A stretch of DNA of 64,000 nucleotides from an uncultured Saprospiraceae bacterium. GTDB lineage: Bacteria > Bacteroidota > Bacteroidia > Chitinophagales > Saprospiraceae. The stretch is from NCBI GenBank assembly GCA_938015415.1, contig CALLPK010000033.1, positions 1-64,000 of the forward strand, written 5' to 3'. The notes beneath the pieces were generated by a model. The model did not search any database and was not told where the DNA came from. It saw nothing but the letters and a program-made list of their open reading frames with translations. Within the stretch, counting starts at the first letter, position 1. Each line of letters opens with the position of its first letter. Shown here one piece after another: positions 16,441-25,087 of the stretch. Position numbers and translations under genes: made by a program.

Positions 16441-16905
16441 AGACTTGTGAAAGGTATCAATGATAGTTTTTAACATTACAAAGAGGTATTCCCGTCCTTC
16501 ATCCGTAATGAAGTTTTCTTCATCTTCTTCCAGGGCATCTTCCGCAAAAGCCAGTAAGTCTTCCTGAGGATAATTTTCAAAAAATACCGTAATCCTATCC
16601 CGGAATTCTTTCCCTTTTGTTTCCGTAAGAATTGTAAAATTTTGTTCTTCTATTTCAGTAAGCATCTCTAAGCCTAGTAACCTAGATGCTGGCTCTATTG
16701 CATCGACGGAAGCCACGATAACAGAAGTAGCGAAAAACAGAAAGTCTTTTTCTTCGTTAGAAAAAGCAGATGTAGTTTCGGAGCTGAGATAAGCCACCAG
16801 AAAGGGTTGGGCGTCCGCTAATTCTTTGATCGCCTCATCAAGTGAATCCGATACACTCAATACTTCAATGCTTTGATCAATAACAGATTCAGGAATAAAT
16901 TTCAT
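16426..16905 (-). CDS. Acidic protein of unknown function
   Basis: I do not recognise this 159-residue protein. It is acidic and predicted to be mostly helical, with no signal peptide or membrane segment; near the end there is an acidic run (ALEEDEENF). Its start is 34 bp downstream of the PD40/OmpA-like gene on the same strand, so the two are probably cotranscribed. Its 3' end overlaps the convergent MBL gene by 15 bp. Codon use looks like that of its neighbours, which supports a real gene. Confidence 0.7.
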   Translation of the reverse strand: MKFIPESVIDQSIEVLSVSDSLDEAIKELADAQPFLVAYLSSETTSAFSNEEKDFLFFATSVIVASVDAIEPASRLLGLEMLTEIEEQNFTILTETKGKEFRDRITVFFENYPQEDLLAFAEDALEEDEENFITDEGREYLFVMLKTIIDTFHKSLLQK

Positions 16906-16939
16906 ATCGGAGATTAATTATAAACTGGAAGACGGTATA

Positions 16940-19693
16940 CTAACGAATACTGACAATTTTTAATTGGGTTTTGACGAATGATGATTTACTCGCGGCTCCT
17001 TCCGAAGCGTAGTCACGGTATAACAATCGATTGGCCGTGATTCCCTGCCGCATTAAGGTTTCATAGATTGTTTTGGCACGAATAAAAGCCAATTGTTCTC
17101 CCGTACCATCATCGAAAACGCCTATTTCAACCGAAAGGTTTTCATGAGCATTTAAAAAATCAACTATTTGATCAATCCCACTGGAAGATTGCGATTTAAG
17201 TACACCACTATTTTTTCTAAACGAAATATCTTCGATTAGAAATTTTTGCCCTTCCCGAAAAGGAATTTTCAATTGACCTTTTTTCAATAACAAAGTAGAC
17301 AACAACTCGGGTTCCTGACGCCGATCAGAGACTGGTGCCGGTGCATCCACCACCGCAGGAGACCATTCCGCGGGTTTATTTTTAAGTTCTTTTTCTAACA
17401 CAGTCTTCTCTTCTTTTACAAAACGGTATTGCAATTCATTGTTAATTTCGTCAGCGGCTAAGTCCCGAAGATCCGCGTATAAGTTTTTTCGAACGAGCGG
17501 TTCCATTCTGCGACGTAGAGCGATGGTAATATCATTTTCGGGAATATTATCCAGGGTTATTTTTTCGTCTGAGACTTTCCGTAGTTCTTTTTTTATTTCC
17601 CGGTAAAGTAAAATTCCCTGCTGTCTCAAACGATACTGTTGTGCTTCGTCCAAATTTTCGGATAACGACTGTAACAATTCCTTTTCTACTTTTGTATAAA
17701 TTTGTTTTTTAATAGTAAGTTTCACAAGGTCTGCCAATTCCGTTTCGAGTGCCGACCACATTTTTTGTTGCAATTTTGTAAACCCGCCACTGTACATCAT
17801 CCGGTCATAGTCCTCATCGTATACTTGACCATTACTCATTTCCATATCCATATACTCATCATCATCATTGGTGGACTCAGACTTGCCGTTGAGCTTATTG
17901 AAGCGTTTTTTCATTTCTTCTAGCTCCTGGTCCTTGGTTGTTTTTTTTCCCTTGATAGAAGTAGTGGTCGATTTTCCGTTTACCTGATTAAATTTATTTT
18001 TCATTTTTGCCAATTCCGCGTCTTCTTCTACCTCTTCTCTAAATATAACTTTGCTATTTTTTTGATTTTCTATAAATTGTCCACGTAGTCTTTCTATTTC
18101 TTCTCCTTCCAGAAAAGTGTTGGGCATTTCTCTACTTTGAAATTTTTGCTTTCGTAATTCTTCCCTTACCTTCTCAAGATCGGTAATTCGTTGGTCCATT
18201 TTCTGGAGTCGGAGTTGAAGATTACTTTCTGTTCCTTTCTTAGTAACCATTGATCCTTGCGATAGAGCTGTGAGGTCGTTTGTCGATTTAACGGAAATAT
18301 TTTGTTCACTATTTTTTTCTTCTAAATCTATTACCCCACTTCTACCGATTTCACCATTTGTTGCAATAAGATTCTCAGGTAAATTTATTTGATAAATATC
18401 ATTGTCTCCCGCTTTATTTTTTCTACTAAAAACTGTGTAAACATTATCGGCGGCTAAGGACAGTTTTTCATTATCAGTGGCATCGTTTATTTCGTTACCA
18501 AGATTTACCGGTTCGGACCAATCATTCCAGGAATCGCCCTTGCGGCGACTGACAAAGAAATCCTGACCGCCCATTCCACCGTGTCCATTGCTCGAAAAAT
18601 AAAGTATTTTACCATCCATTGATAAGCAAGCACTTGTTTCGTCATTGCTTGTGTTAATCGTCGTTCCGAGGCTAACCAGTTTCGTCCATTTTCCGTTGAA
18701 GGTTTGGTTTGTTACCTGAAGGTCAAAACCCGCATCTGCGGTTTTAATAGCAACTAATATTGTTTTACCATTTCCACTGATAAAGATATGACGCAGCGGT
18801 AAATCTGTTGGTAAATTGGTATTTAATCGTTTGGGGCGAGACCAAGTTCGACCATTTTTTTGTGTAACAAAAATATTATTATTGTCGGTTTGTTCATTCC
18901 CCATTTTAAGGTATAACTGCATCCCGTTTTTACCTATCCCAATGACTTGGTTTTCCTGTCTATTGTTGATGGGGGCACCTAAGTTCACGGCGGTACTCCA
19001 GCGATCTTCTCCCAGACGCTTACTGACCCAAATGTCACCCTCGCCCATATTATCACTATGATGATGACGAACAAAGTAAAGTGTCTTCCCATCTGCCGAA
19101 ATCTGTGGTAAAATATCTGCCGCAGTACTATTCACTTCTGTACCCAGATTTCCTTCTTTTTCTTGTAATTCAAGTGGCTCAGAAGTATAACGTTCTGTCT
19201 CATCAGAAATACCAATTGCATCAATTCGGTTGTACCCTTTTACGGAACGGGTATCCAGTTCCAGCTTTACCGAAGCTACCTTTTTACGGGTAAGTGGAAA
19301 TTGGTAAGTAAAGATTCGATTAGGTACCAATAAATTTCTGGGATATTTATTTTCGTAAATCAATGTCTCGGTGCCATCCGTAAAGAAAGCAGTCAGTCGA
19401 AAAATAGCTCCGGGATTACTTGCTTCTGAAATGATGATTTGCCGGGTACGAATGGGAAAAGCGAAATTAACATGAATAAACTCACCTCTGGCCAGTCCTT
19501 CTTTTTTAGGGGTCCAGGCAAGATCCTGATCCTGTTGTTCTATTGCATCCGGAGCACCCAATACCTGAACGGCAGAGTTATTTAGTTCACTGGAAAATTC
19601 TACTAATTGGTCTGCCCAAATTACCTCCTGTCCTGATACCGACAGGTAAAACAGGAAGGGCAATACGATAAGATAACATTTTAAAAGGTTCAT
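16940..19693 (-). CDS. PD40-repeat envelope protein with coiled coil and OmpA-like C-terminus
   Basis: A 917-residue secreted protein (signal peptide about 1-21). Residues 25-165 look like a discoidin/F5-8C-like beta domain (VLGAPDAIE, VKLELDTRSVKGYNRIDAIGI). Residues 185-430 hold PD40 propeller repeats (ADGKTLYFVRHHHSDNMGEGDIW; MDGKILYFSSNGHGGMGGQDFF). About 480-770 is charged and coiled-coil. The last 120 residues resemble an OmpA C-terminal peptidoglycan-binding domain (ISFRKNSGVLKSQSS…QIVDFLNAHENLSVEIG…RAKTIYETLMRQGI). The order recalls PorE-like type IX secretion components but lacks their TPR part, so the family is uncertain. An acidic-protein gene follows 34 bp downstream. Confidence 0.75.
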   Translation of the reverse strand: MNLLKCYLIVLPFLFYLSVSGQEVIWADQLVEFSSELNNSAVQVLGAPDAIEQQDQDLAWTPKKEGLARGEFIHVNFAFPIRTRQIIISEASNPGAIFRLTAFFTDGTETLIYENKYPRNLLVPNRIFTYQFPLTRKKVASVKLELDTRSVKGYNRIDAIGISDETERYTSEPLELQEKEGNLGTEVNSTAADILPQISADGKTLYFVRHHHSDNMGEGDIWVSKRLGEDRWSTAVNLGAPINNRQENQVIGIGKNGMQLYLKMGNEQTDNNNIFVTQKNGRTWSRPKRLNTNLPTDLPLRHIFISGNGKTILVAIKTADAGFDLQVTNQTFNGKWTKLVSLGTTINTSNDETSACLSMDGKILYFSSNGHGGMGGQDFFVSRRKGDSWNDWSEPVNLGNEINDATDNEKLSLAADNVYTVFSRKNKAGDNDIYQINLPENLIATNGEIGRSGVIDLEEKNSEQNISVKSTNDLTALSQGSMVTKKGTESNLQLRLQKMDQRITDLEKVREELRKQKFQSREMPNTFLEGEEIERLRGQFIENQKNSKVIFREEVEEDAELAKMKNKFNQVNGKSTTTSIKGKKTTKDQELEEMKKRFNKLNGKSESTNDDDEYMDMEMSNGQVYDEDYDRMMYSGGFTKLQQKMWSALETELADLVKLTIKKQIYTKVEKELLQSLSENLDEAQQYRLRQQGILLYREIKKELRKVSDEKITLDNIPENDITIALRRRMEPLVRKNLYADLRDLAADEINNELQYRFVKEEKTVLEKELKNKPAEWSPAVVDAPAPVSDRRQEPELLSTLLLKKGQLKIPFREGQKFLIEDISFRKNSGVLKSQSSSGIDQIVDFLNAHENLSVEIGVFDDGTGEQLAFIRAKTIYETLMRQGITANRLLYRDYASEGAASKSSFVKTQLKIVSIR

Positions 19694-19848
19694 TTCCAGT
19701 ATGTTGAGCTAAGGATCGCAGAGGATCGTGCATTAGGGACGATCTTAGTCTTCTCTTTGTTTGGACGCTAAAATTGTATTTGAGTTACATTATAGGTGCT
19801 TGATAAAATCTGCTGAACACAAGATAGGCAATTAAACAAAAAAAATCA

Positions 19849-19856
19849 CAAATATA
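19849..19856 (-). promoter_or_regulatory. Possible -7 element for the PD40/OmpA-like gene
   Basis: Minus-strand TATATTTG matches TAnnTTTG about 155 bp before the start codon. The nearest minus-strand TTG (19868-19870) is only 12 nt away, which is too close, so this is weak. Just downstream, GATCGT and ACGATC form a small hairpin. Confidence 0.3.
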
Positions 19857-19878
19857 TGGGTTATCCGCAATTTTGGGG

Positions 19879-22551
19879 TTAGAATTTTCCCCGGACAGTA
19901 AGAATGAAGTTTCTGCCTGGTGCACTAATACCAGATGAAAAGGGCAAATAATTTAAATCCATCAGATTTTCTACTGCCAGATTAACAGTAATTTGCGGAC
20001 TAAGCTTAAAAGAAGAAAAAAGATTATATGTCGTCCAGGCAAGTGATCCAATATGCTGAATTTCACCATCTTCATCGAGGCGATATGGAGTGAATTCAAT
20101 ATTATCAGAACTACCTCCACGTTCTAGAATCAGATTTTTGTTTGCGTCATAATTGGCGGCGGTAACGGCATATTCACTAAAAGGTTTTTCCGCCGCAAAT
20201 CGAGCGATTCCTTCAATCTTGAATCGTCCTTTTTTATACATCAATCCTACCTGTCCATAACGAGGAGGGATGTGATCTAACGGGACAAGTGTGTCCAGGG
20301 GTGGTACCGTTCCTCCCGGAGAATCTACAATCAACTGACTACGCCCCCTTGTGTAGTTCATCCCAGCTTTAAAACGCCAGTTATTTTTTATTTTAAATTC
20401 AATATTACCAGAGACCCCATAGACAATCGCATAATTTTGATTAATATTTTGCTGAACATTAAACAGTGGATTAGGTTCATTTTCTACGATGATAGTACTG
20501 TCGCCGTTTGGTTGTGTACCTAAACGGCGGATAATTGCATCTTTCAAGTACGTATAAAATCCGGTTCCGCTTAATCGAAGGGAAGTTCCTCCTTCTGGCC
20601 TCGCTCGACCAAATTCTTTACCCAAAGTTAGTTCCCCACTGATGGATCGCTCCGGTTTTAAGTCCGTGTTAGGCAAAACAGCATATTGATTTTGTACCCT
20701 AAGTTTCGCAAAATCATCAATATTGGGTGATCGAAATGCGGTAGAAGCCAGCGCTCTTATTTGCCATTTATTTTTAGTATTGATAGTAAACCCAGCACCC
20801 CATGTTAAGTCATCATTTTTTGCGGTGACTCCTTCATTAACATACTGCTCTGGCCATTCAATCAAATCGAGGTCAGCCGAATCATATCTAGCATAAAGGC
20901 TTACCATCGAATAACGGGCACCCACGTTAAAAACAAAAACAGAATCTCTAGATCTAATTTTGTAGTTGAGGTATCCACCGGTTGCAGTGGTAGAACTGCG
21001 GTCACTAGGATAACGCGTAAAGACCCCACCCCTCGATACCAATCCCGTTGTCATATGAATTTTTCCAGCGTCCGAAAAAACCTGATTATAGGCTCCATCA
21101 AGGCCATAAGACAAAGTATGGGTTCCTTTTTTATTTAAATTTTTATCAAGATCAAGCGTTAAGCTATAAACAAATACATCCTCATTGTTGAAGGTTCGTT
21201 GTGATCCCGCAAATCTTCTTTTCAGTCGATCTTCATCTATTTTTTGAAAAGCGCCAATGATTGTTCCTTTGTCGTAAAGAAAATTGGGCTTTAACATTCT
21301 TATTTTCAGGGAAGATAAAAATCTTTTTTGTGGGCCATAATACCATTCTGACCATTTGAGTTCCTGTGCGGACCCCAGCGTATCCTGGAGATTATCAAAG
21401 CGCGGAACATTGGTAGAAGTAGAATATTGAACATTTAAAATAAAGTAAAGGCTATCACTGGGTTGGTATTTAACTTTTTGTAGTAAATCAAACTGACTAT
21501 AACCAGTTGTTCTTAAAATATCCTGACTTTTCCACGGACCGGCAATCTGATCTTGTCCCTCAATTCTTAACTGAGAATAAGGCCGGATACTCAAATTTGG
21601 AAATTCTGCGGGCCGCTTTGATCCTACCCTTAAATCACCGTAGTTAGCAAAAGTTAGACTCGTCATCGTTCCCCATTCCCGGCTGCGATAATCAAGATCC
21701 AAGTGTACCGCTTTCTCTCGGTTGGCACTCGAAAATCGCGTATATGCGCCTACGGCCATTTTGCTTTCACCAGCAGAGAGATCGTATAAGATTTTAGGAT
21801 CACGAGTTCTGAAATGAATAACGCCGCCCAGAGCATCACTACCATACATCAACGAACCAGGTCCATAAATTACTTCGGCCTGATCGATAATGGCATTGTC
21901 CAGCGTAATTGAATTTTGTAAATGGCCTGATCGGTAGATTGCATTATTCATTCTAACGCCATCTATTACCAATAATAGTTTATTGGCCTCAAAGCCACGA
22001 ATAATTGGACTTCCTCCGCCCAACTGAGATTTTTGCACAAAAACGTCCGCATTGGCCGCTAGCGCATCGGCCGGAGTCTGTGAATTGGTAAAAGCAATTT
22101 GTTCCTGCGTAACCCGTTCTACAACGTAGGGTATTTCTTCGATGGGGTCATCCCGTCTTCCTACTACAACGATACTATCTACCAGGTTAGTTGCCGCAAA
22201 CATTTTTACAGTACCACCATTTTTACGCAATTCGAAATAGGGAATTCTTAATTCGTCATATCCAACGTAAGAAAAATTCACCATTTCCCGGTGGGATAAA
22301 ATAGGTAGCTGTATCTGTCCTTGAATGTCGGTAAAACCAACAAATTTTTGATCGTCCGTAAAAATAGAAACCCCAACAAGCTCCTCGCCATTAGCGCCGT
22401 CCGTTACGGTGATTGTTAAATCATACTCGTTAAAATCTATTCGAAAATTAGCGGAAAGGTGATTGCAAAAGAAGAGCAGGACCACAACCATTGAAATGGT
22501 GCATAGTTTCTGGAAAAGAGTCTTAAAAAATGTAAAAAAATTCCCTAACAT
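19879..22551 (-). CDS. TonB-dependent outer-membrane receptor, HmuR/heme-receptor-like plug
   Basis: Energised uptake of a scarce ligand through the outer membrane. The 890-residue protein has a signal peptide (about 15-34), a carboxypeptidase-regulatory-like domain (about 43-115), a TonB-box-like DSIVVVGRRD (about 125-134), a plug domain (about 140-255) with GGGSPIIRGFEANKLLLVI and YGPGSLMYGSDALGGVI, and a 22-strand barrel ending in F (NFILTVRGKF). The plug wording resembles heme/hemoglobin or vitamin receptors, but the ligand cannot be assigned. Its gene starts 25 bp after the histidine kinase gene on the same strand, so they form an operon. Confidence 0.88.
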   Translation of the reverse strand: MLGNFFTFFKTLFQKLCTISMVVVLLFFCNHLSANFRIDFNEYDLTITVTDGANGEELVGVSIFTDDQKFVGFTDIQGQIQLPILSHREMVNFSYVGYDELRIPYFELRKNGGTVKMFAATNLVDSIVVVGRRDDPIEEIPYVVERVTQEQIAFTNSQTPADALAANADVFVQKSQLGGGSPIIRGFEANKLLLVIDGVRMNNAIYRSGHLQNSITLDNAIIDQAEVIYGPGSLMYGSDALGGVIHFRTRDPKILYDLSAGESKMAVGAYTRFSSANREKAVHLDLDYRSREWGTMTSLTFANYGDLRVGSKRPAEFPNLSIRPYSQLRIEGQDQIAGPWKSQDILRTTGYSQFDLLQKVKYQPSDSLYFILNVQYSTSTNVPRFDNLQDTLGSAQELKWSEWYYGPQKRFLSSLKIRMLKPNFLYDKGTIIGAFQKIDEDRLKRRFAGSQRTFNNEDVFVYSLTLDLDKNLNKKGTHTLSYGLDGAYNQVFSDAGKIHMTTGLVSRGGVFTRYPSDRSSTTATGGYLNYKIRSRDSVFVFNVGARYSMVSLYARYDSADLDLIEWPEQYVNEGVTAKNDDLTWGAGFTINTKNKWQIRALASTAFRSPNIDDFAKLRVQNQYAVLPNTDLKPERSISGELTLGKEFGRARPEGGTSLRLSGTGFYTYLKDAIIRRLGTQPNGDSTIIVENEPNPLFNVQQNINQNYAIVYGVSGNIEFKIKNNWRFKAGMNYTRGRSQLIVDSPGGTVPPLDTLVPLDHIPPRYGQVGLMYKKGRFKIEGIARFAAEKPFSEYAVTAANYDANKNLILERGGSSDNIEFTPYRLDEDGEIQHIGSLAWTTYNLFSSFKLSPQITVNLAVENLMDLNYLPFSSGISAPGRNFILTVRGKF

Positions 22552-22576
22552 TTACTGCGCTTGGCCCTCCGGGAGG

Positions 22577-23719
22577 TTATCCTTTGGGAAGTTTGATGAC
22601 AAAAGTAGTTCCTTCGTCAATACCTGATTTTTTTACAAATATCCTGCCAGAGTGGTAAGATTCTATAATGCGTTTGGCCAGTGAAAGACCAAGTCCCCAT
22701 CCTCTTTTTTTAGTAGTAAAACCAGGTTCAAAAACGGTCTTAAATTTATTAGAAGGTATTCCTTTGCCCGTATCACTGATTTCGATATTGACAAACTTAT
22801 CTTCTTCAGTTACTTGAGCAGATATTTTCCCTTTTCCATCCATGGCATCCAAAGCATTTCGCAGTAGATTTTCTACAACCCAGGCGAATAACGGCGGGTT
22901 AATATTTACGTTTAGACTTTCATCTGGAGAAGGAAAATCAAATATCGTTTTTCGACTGGCTCGGCGCTGCATATAATTGCGGCAGGCGTCTAATTCCTGA
23001 TAGATATTGACCGAGGTGAGTTTAGGTTCGGAACCGATTTTAGAAAAGCGATCCGCAATCAAATTGAGTCGTTCTACGTCGTTGCCCAGTTCATCGAGTA
23101 CTTCCTGGACTTCTTCCTCATCTGGTTTAAGCATCCGCAAGTGATCAATCCAGCCAATAATCCCTGAAATTGGAGTCCCCAGCTGATGCGCCGTTTCTTT
23201 GGCCATTCCTACCCAGACCTGATTTTGCTCGGAACGACGGGCGGAACTAAAGAGGATGTATCCGATACCCGCAAAGACGGAAAAGAAAATAATTTGTAGG
23301 ATTGGGAAATAAGTCAGTAGCGTAAGCGTAGGGGAATGTTTGTAATAAGTATATCTGGCATAACCCGTTCCTTCTATTGGTTGAAGGTCACTATTCTTCA
23401 TTTTTTTTAATTCTACTTCCAAATCCGCATTATCCGAAAAATTTAGACTCTCCGAAATTTTTCCAACTTCGTTTACCATGATAATCGGTAAATCTGGACT
23501 TCTAATAGTTTCCACCTCAAGGGTGACATCCTCGTTCAAGTCCGCGTTTACATCTTGCATTCGTTCCATCGTTTTGGCCCATACATCTGCTTTATCGCGT
23601 TCTCCCTGTGCCAGTTTAGTAGCAATATGATTTGTATAAAGTGTAGATATGGCCAGAATGATCATGGCGGCGAGAAACAGATATAATTTCCATCTTGACT
23701 TTTTAGCGTATAAGTCCAT
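22577..23719 (-). CDS. Membrane sensor histidine kinase
   Basis: A 380-residue kinase with two membrane segments (about 12-28 and 134-158) around an extracytoplasmic domain of about 100 residues. The cytoplasmic part has the phospho-acceptor H178 in AKETAHQLGTPISGIIGW, an N box (VENLLRNALDAMDG), G1 (DTGKGIP) and G2 (KRGWGLGLSLAKRIIESY). There is no HAMP or receiver domain. The H-x-L-G-T-P form of the H box is common in Bacteroidota kinases. No response-regulator gene is beside it. Downstream on the same strand is a TonB receptor gene, suggesting it senses an envelope or nutrient signal tied to that receptor; this is inferred from position. Confidence 0.92.
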   Translation of the reverse strand: MDLYAKKSRWKLYLFLAAMIILAISTLYTNHIATKLAQGERDKADVWAKTMERMQDVNADLNEDVTLEVETIRSPDLPIIMVNEVGKISESLNFSDNADLEVELKKMKNSDLQPIEGTGYARYTYYKHSPTLTLLTYFPILQIIFFSVFAGIGYILFSSARRSEQNQVWVGMAKETAHQLGTPISGIIGWIDHLRMLKPDEEEVQEVLDELGNDVERLNLIADRFSKIGSEPKLTSVNIYQELDACRNYMQRRASRKTIFDFPSPDESLNVNINPPLFAWVVENLLRNALDAMDGKGKISAQVTEEDKFVNIEISDTGKGIPSNKFKTVFEPGFTTKKRGWGLGLSLAKRIIESYHSGRIFVKKSGIDEGTTFVIKLPKG

Positions 23720-23762
23720 GCTACGGTTTTAGTCGATTTGCAGGTTAGAATTGATTTAGTAG

Positions 23763-23770
23763 CAAAGATA
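23763..23770 (-). promoter_or_regulatory. -7 element for the histidine kinase/TonB receptor operon
   Basis: Minus-strand TATCTTTG is an exact TAnnTTTG, 43 bp before the kinase ATG. The plus-strand -7 element of rlmN begins 17 bp away, making a compact divergent promoter region. Confidence 0.5.
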
Positions 23771-23786
23771 CGAAAACAAAATTGCG

Positions 23787-23794
23787 TAACTTTG
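23787..23794 (+). promoter_or_regulatory. -7 element of rlmN, near the start codon
   Basis: TAACTTTG matches TAnnTTTG, and its last base is 8 bp before the rlmN ATG at 23802. Transcription would begin at or beside the A of the ATG, so the mRNA may be leaderless. Confidence 0.5.
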
Positions 23795-23801
23795 TTGATT
23801 A

Positions 23802-24851
23802 ATGACTACAATTGTTAAAACAGATATTCGCAAACTGAGCCGCGCCGAATTAACGGACTGGTTTAAAGCTATGAACCAGCAGGGTTTCCGGGCAAAACAG
23901 GTTTACGAATGGTTGTGGAAAAAAGGTGCGCACCATTTTTCGGAGATGACCAACCTGTCCAAAGAGCTTCGATCCATTCTGGACGAGCATTTTATTATTA
24001 ACGCCATACGGGAAGATAAAGTACAGCGTAGTCTGGATGGAACCATAAAATCCAGATATCAACTGCACGACGGTCATTTGATTGAAGCGGTACTGATTCC
24101 AGTACCAGCTGATAAGCGATTTACGGTTTGTGTTTCTTCTCAGGTAGGTTGTAGTCTGACTTGTACTTTTTGTGCTACGGGGCGGATGAAACGGGTCCGT
24201 AATCTGGATGCTGCCGAAATATTTGATCAGGTGGTTTTGGTGAATCGTCAGTGCGAAGAAACGTTTGGTTATCCGTTGACCAATATTGTTTATATGGGCA
24301 TGGGCGAACCGCTTTTGGCTTATAAGAATGTATTAGAAAGTATTGAAAAAATTTCTGCGCCGGAAGGACTGAACATGTCCGCTCGTCGGATTACGGTCAG
24401 CACAGCGGGCATTGCCAAGATGATTCATAAACTAGCAGACGACGAAGTACGATTTAATTTGGCGCTCTCCCTCCACGCTGCGGATGACGAAAAACGCAAC
24501 GAGATCATGCCCATCAACGAACAAAATAGTCTGGATATCCTGATGGATTCGATTGCTTATTTCTACCAAAAAACAAAAAATCGGATTAGTTACGAATATA
24601 TTACTTTTCAAAATTTTAATGATAGCATTGACGATGCAAAACAGCTGGTTAAACTCTGTAAGCGGTTTCCGGTACGAGTTAATATCATCGAATACAATCC
24701 CATCGACGGTGCACCTTTTTTAAAATCCGCCGAGCGTAGAATTGATGATTTTGCGGCTTATCTGCGTAAGGAAGGCGTAATGGTAACGGTGAGACGAAGT
24801 CGTGGGAAAGATATTGACGCGGCTTGTGGGCAGTTGGCGAATAAAGGCTGA
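23802..24851 (+). CDS. rlmN: Dual-specificity 23S rRNA/tRNA adenine C2-methyltransferase
   Basis: Radical-SAM enzyme that methylates C2 of A2503 in 23S rRNA and, in E. coli, A37 of some tRNAs, supporting translational accuracy. The 349-residue protein has the iron-sulfur cysteines C117, C121 and C124 in CSLTCTFCATGRMK, the VYMGMGEPLLAYKNV segment, RRITVSTAGI, and LALSLHAADDEKRNEIMPIN. The essential methyl-carrying second cysteine is C342 in DIDAACGQLA. The N-terminal helical domain (about 10-90) is intact. It is divergent from the kinase operon. Confidence 0.96.
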   Translation: MTTIVKTDIRKLSRAELTDWFKAMNQQGFRAKQVYEWLWKKGAHHFSEMTNLSKELRSILDEHFIINAIREDKVQRSLDGTIKSRYQLHDGHLIEAVLIPVPADKRFTVCVSSQVGCSLTCTFCATGRMKRVRNLDAAEIFDQVVLVNRQCEETFGYPLTNIVYMGMGEPLLAYKNVLESIEKISAPEGLNMSARRITVSTAGIAKMIHKLADDEVRFNLALSLHAADDEKRNEIMPINEQNSLDILMDSIAYFYQKTKNRISYEYITFQNFNDSIDDAKQLVKLCKRFPVRVNIIEYNPIDGAPFLKSAERRIDDFAAYLRKEGVMVTVRRSRGKDIDAACGQLANKG

Positions 24852-24983
24852 TGGAACTTCAATGGCAATTTCAATTTTCTCTTCTATTGCGATTTTCTCT
24901 TCAACGTAGACTTTCTCCCTTATTTTAACATAGATGGCTTAAAAAGAACTTTTTATCATTTTAAGGGCACTTTAGGATCAAAG

Positions 24984-25076
24984 CTGCGGAATCTATGCTA
25001 AAAACCATACATTCCGCAGATTTTATTTTTTAAACTTGCGGAATGTAGATATATTTACATAGATTCCGTAAGTTTA
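24984..25076. repeat. Two successive imperfect inverted repeats sharing a TGCGGAAT core
   Basis: First stem: CTGCGGAATCTATG (24984-24997) with CATACATTCCGCAG (25006-25019), one mismatch. Second stem: TAAACTTGCGGAATGTA (from 25031) with TACATAGATTCCGTAAGTTTA (25056-25076), few mismatches. All four arms share a GGAAT-centred word, so the block is a duplicated palindrome. It ends 11 bp before the DUF234 gene ATG, where an operator or RNA structure would control that gene; a mobile-element remnant is an alternative. Confidence 0.7.
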
Positions 25077-25087
25077 AAAACTTTACT

